NCBI GenBank assembly: GCA_018223185.1
Contig: JAAEYW010000018.1
Location: forward strand, 1 to 64,000
Length of the DNA: 64,000 bases
Reading direction: 5' to 3'
From: Oceanospirillales bacterium
Lineage (GTDB): Bacteria > Pseudomonadota > Gammaproteobacteria > Pseudomonadales > Balneatricaceae
Shown: piece by piece, positions 61,797-64,000 of the stretch
How the letters are laid out: each line of letters opens with the position of its first letter
How positions within the stretch are numbered: the stretch's first letter is position 1
Made by a program: the position numbers and the translations under genes
Notes under the pieces: generated by a model
Database searches by the model: none
Told to the model about the DNA's origin: nothing
Seen by the model: the letters and a program-made list of their open reading frames with translations, nothing else

Positions 61797-62951
61797 ATGC
61801 TGATAAAATTACGCGTAACATTTATAGCAACGCTGGTAACGACCCTGCTGCTGTCATCGGGGCTACCGCTGTATGCCGCTCAGGAAAAAGCCACCGAGAA
61901 AGAGATCAGCAGTCTCCGAAAATCAATTACGAAGCTGACCCGGACTCTGGATGTATTGGAGGGTAAGCGCTCCTCTGTGCAACAGGATCTGCGGCGTACC
62001 GATAAGAGTATTGGGGAGCTGGCACAGGAGATTCTGCGTCTGAATTCACAGCTTAAAGGTGCTGAAAAACGGCTAACTAAACTGGAACAGGAGAAAAGAC
62101 CTCTGCTGACCGGGTTGCAGACACAGGCAGCAGGTCTTGAACAGCAGCTGCGTCAGCAGTATAAAACCGGTAATCAGCCTCGTTTGCAGTTATTGCTGAA
62201 TCAGCGTGATCCGGAGCAGGTTTCACGCATGTTGCGTTATTATGACCGGATCAATAAGACTCTTGGTGAGCGACTTAAGTCATTTCGTCAGGGGCTGGTC
62301 CGGCTGGACAAGGCTGAGAGTGAGATTCGTTCTGCGCAACAGGATATTTTTGATCGTCGCGATCTGTTGAAAGCCCGATCGGACGATCTGGAGTCAGTAC
62401 GTCAGGAACGTCGGGTTGTTCTGAATAAGCTCGAGGCAAAGCTGAGTGATGGTGGCCAGCAACTGAAATCGATGAAGGCTGACCAGCTGCGTCTGGAAAA
62501 GTTGCTGGCTCAGATTCGTGAGTCAATTGAAAAAATCTCGATCGGTGGTGATGAGCGTTCCTTCCGGGAGCTGAAAGGTAAGCTTCCCTGGCCGTCAAAG
62601 GGGCGTATCAGCCGGAGTTTCGGCAGCAACACTGATGGCATACGTTATGAAGGGATACTGGTTGCGCAAAAAACAGGTCAGCCGGTCAGAGCGATCCATC
62701 ATGGACGGGTGGTGTTTGCTGACTGGTTAAGAGGCTACGGTCTGCTTACAATTGTTGATCATGGGGGCGGTTATATGAGTCTCTACGGACATAATGAGTC
62801 GCTATTGAGAGAGGTTGGTGAGTGGGTTTCTGCAGGTGACCAGCTGGCGACTGTAGGTAGTAGCGGTGGCAGTAACGATTCGGGCCTTTATTTTGCAGTA
62901 CGCTATAAGGGAAATTCTACAGATCCGCTTAAATGGCTGGCGAGAAGGTAG
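61797..62951 (+). CDS. envC: Murein hydrolase activator EnvC
   Basis: 384 residues: signal peptide (about 1-27), long coiled coil (about 30-245) that binds the FtsEX complex, and a C-terminal LytM domain (about 265-384). The LytM site is degenerate: YEGILV replaces the HxxxD motif and GLYFAV the HxH motif, as expected for an activator of amidases AmiA/AmiB rather than an enzyme. Position between gpmI and ctpA is conserved. Confidence 0.94.
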   Translation: MLIKLRVTFIATLVTTLLLSSGLPLYAAQEKATEKEISSLRKSITKLTRTLDVLEGKRSSVQQDLRRTDKSIGELAQEILRLNSQLKGAEKRLTKLEQEKRPLLTGLQTQAAGLEQQLRQQYKTGNQPRLQLLLNQRDPEQVSRMLRYYDRINKTLGERLKSFRQGLVRLDKAESEIRSAQQDIFDRRDLLKARSDDLESVRQERRVVLNKLEAKLSDGGQQLKSMKADQLRLEKLLAQIRESIEKISIGGDERSFRELKGKLPWPSKGRISRSFGSNTDGIRYEGILVAQKTGQPVRAIHHGRVVFADWLRGYGLLTIVDHGGGYMSLYGHNESLLREVGEWVSAGDQLATVGSSGGSNDSGLYFAVRYKGNSTDPLKWLARR

Positions 62952-63004
62952 CTGTAGCGGTTATGCTGTTTTAATATTTAACAGATGTATAAAAAGGATG
63001 AACC

Positions 63005-64000
63005 ATGACGCTGAAGCAACAGCTATCCAGCCTGTCTAAACCTCTGTTGCTGGGCTGCCTGCTGAGTGGGTTGGCAACCCCTCTGTTTGCCGCGGATACA
63101 GCACCGGAAAACGAACCGGCTAAAGCAATTCCGCTGGAAGAGATCCGTCTGTTTACTGAAGTATTTGAGCGTATTAAAAACGCCTATGTTGAGCCGGTTG
63201 ACGACGCCAAATTGCTTGAAGATGCAGTACGGGGGATGTTGGCCGGACTGGATCCTCACTCGGCTTATCTTGAGCCGGAGGCCTTTTCTGATCTGCAGAG
63301 CCACACCAGTGGTGAATTTGGCGGACTGGGTATAGAGGTTGGTCTGGAAGATGGCTTTATCCGCGTTATCGCTCCGATAGATGATACCCCTGCGCAGCGG
63401 GCCGGTATAAAAGCAGGAGACCTGATAGTTAAGCTGGGCGATCAGTCCGTTCAGGGGATGGGGCTGGCAGATGCGGTGAAGCTGATGCGTGGCAAGCCTG
63501 GTTCTGAGCTGGTGTTGACCGTTGTCCGTGAAGGTGAAGATAAGCCGCTTGAGATTGTTGTGGTACGCGACATTATTCGCGTTGCCAGTGTGAAACAACG
63601 GATGCTTGATGACGGTATCGGTTATTTGCGGATTACTCAGTTTCAGGTGAATACTGGTAAAGATCTGCGGTCGGCTATTGAAAAGCTGAAAGCTGACCAT
63701 GAGTTAAAGGGTGTGGTGCTGGATCTGCGTAATAATCCGGGCGGCGTATTGCGGGCTGCGGTAGAGGTGTGTGATGCCTTTCTGGATCAGGGGCTGATTG
63801 TCTATACCGAGGGGCGGGTCGCCAATTCTGAGTTACGCTATAACGCCACTCAGAATACGCTGATCGATAACAGTGTGCCGATTGTTGTGCTGATTAACCA
63901 GGGTTCGGCTTCCGCTTCTGAGATTGTTGCCGGCGCGCTTCAGGATCAGGCCCGAGCCGTTATCATGGGGGTCGACAGCTTTGGTAAAGGCTCAGTGCAG
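63005..64000 (+). CDS. ctpA: Carboxy-terminal processing protease CtpA (partial)
   Basis: The first 332 codons; the gene runs off the window end. Signal peptide (about 1-29), a PDZ domain (about 95-175, FGGLGIEV), and the S41 catalytic core with Ser303 in GSASASE and Lys328 in FGKGSVQ, the serine-lysine dyad at the usual 25-residue spacing. Cleaves periplasmic proteins at their C-termini. AAAGGATG precedes the ATG. Confidence 0.95.
   Translation, partial: MTLKQQLSSLSKPLLLGCLLSGLATPLFAADTAPENEPAKAIPLEEIRLFTEVFERIKNAYVEPVDDAKLLEDAVRGMLAGLDPHSAYLEPEAFSDLQSHTSGEFGGLGIEVGLEDGFIRVIAPIDDTPAQRAGIKAGDLIVKLGDQSVQGMGLADAVKLMRGKPGSELVLTVVREGEDKPLEIVVVRDIIRVASVKQRMLDDGIGYLRITQFQVNTGKDLRSAIEKLKADHELKGVVLDLRNNPGGVLRAAVEVCDAFLDQGLIVYTEGRVANSELRYNATQNTLIDNSVPIVVLINQGSASASEIVAGALQDQARAVIMGVDSFGKGSVQ

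Overview
The window looks like a chromosomal segment of a marine gammaproteobacterium, most likely of the Oceanospirillales (Oceanospirillaceae-like). The reasons are the pseudomonad/oceanospirillad gene order (xseA-guaB-guaA-tadA-mltF-purL; yciK-mupP-ubiG facing gyrA-serC-pheA-hisC-tyrA/aroA-cmk-rpsA-ihfB-lapA-lapB-pyrF; typA facing glnA-glnL-glnG; secB-grxC-yibN facing gpmI-envC-ctpA), the TyrA-AroA fusion, and a complete second ATPase of the N-type. Species cannot be fixed by reading alone.

Layout. 1-683 is a gene-free, decayed-looking edge with a tRNA-like 3' end, a terminator, a run of 17 G and inverted repeats. 684-4428 (minus) carries a YbfF-like esterase, FklB, an M23 peptidase and XseA. 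4595-7777 (plus) is guaB-guaA. 7778-21463 is an accessory block set inside an otherwise conserved guaA-tadA-mltF-purL order. It holds an AT-rich membrane O-acyltransferase preceded by G-tracts, an orphan histidine kinase with a decayed partial copy beside it and flanked by a diverged repeat pair, the nine-gene N-ATPase operon (atpDCQRBEFAG order), a seven-copy 8-bp tandem repeat, TrhA/hemolysin III and a DUF1840 protein. 21464-27580 returns to core genes (tadA, mltF, purL). 27686-35177 holds a rhodanese, an OmpA-family lipoprotein-like protein, the 'yci' cluster (yciI, yciB, rnm, yciO, an H-NS-like gene, rluB, yciK), mupP and ubiG. 35422-49152 is a long plus-strand run from gyrA to a ComEA-like protein. 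49212-53450 (minus) has an AEC transporter, dtd, pip and typA. 53892-58581 is the nitrogen-control locus glnA-glnL-glnG plus trmL. 58705-64000 has secB, grxC, yibN, gpmI, envC and a ctpA cut by the window end.

How the genes work together. guaB/guaA and purL cover purine synthesis; serC, pheA, hisC and tyrA-aroA form an amino-acid operon centred on the aromatic pathway. lapA/lapB, mupP, mltF, envC, the M23 peptidase and ctpA serve envelope assembly and wall turnover. glnA is preceded by a recognisable sigma-54 promoter with two upstream NtrC-like sites, and glnL by a near-perfect NtrC palindrome, so the NtrB/NtrC pair encoded next door very probably controls its own locus. The N-ATPase has a two-carboxylate c-subunit motif with an Na+-type signature and is probably an ion-pumping ATPase additional to a housekeeping F-type enzyme outside this window.

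I did not find a clearly undescribed multi-gene system. The best leads are the repeats and decayed histidine-kinase copy left of the N-ATPase operon, the G-tracts before the acyltransferase, the 8-bp tandem array, and hairpins lying directly against the start codons of purL, trmL and envC.
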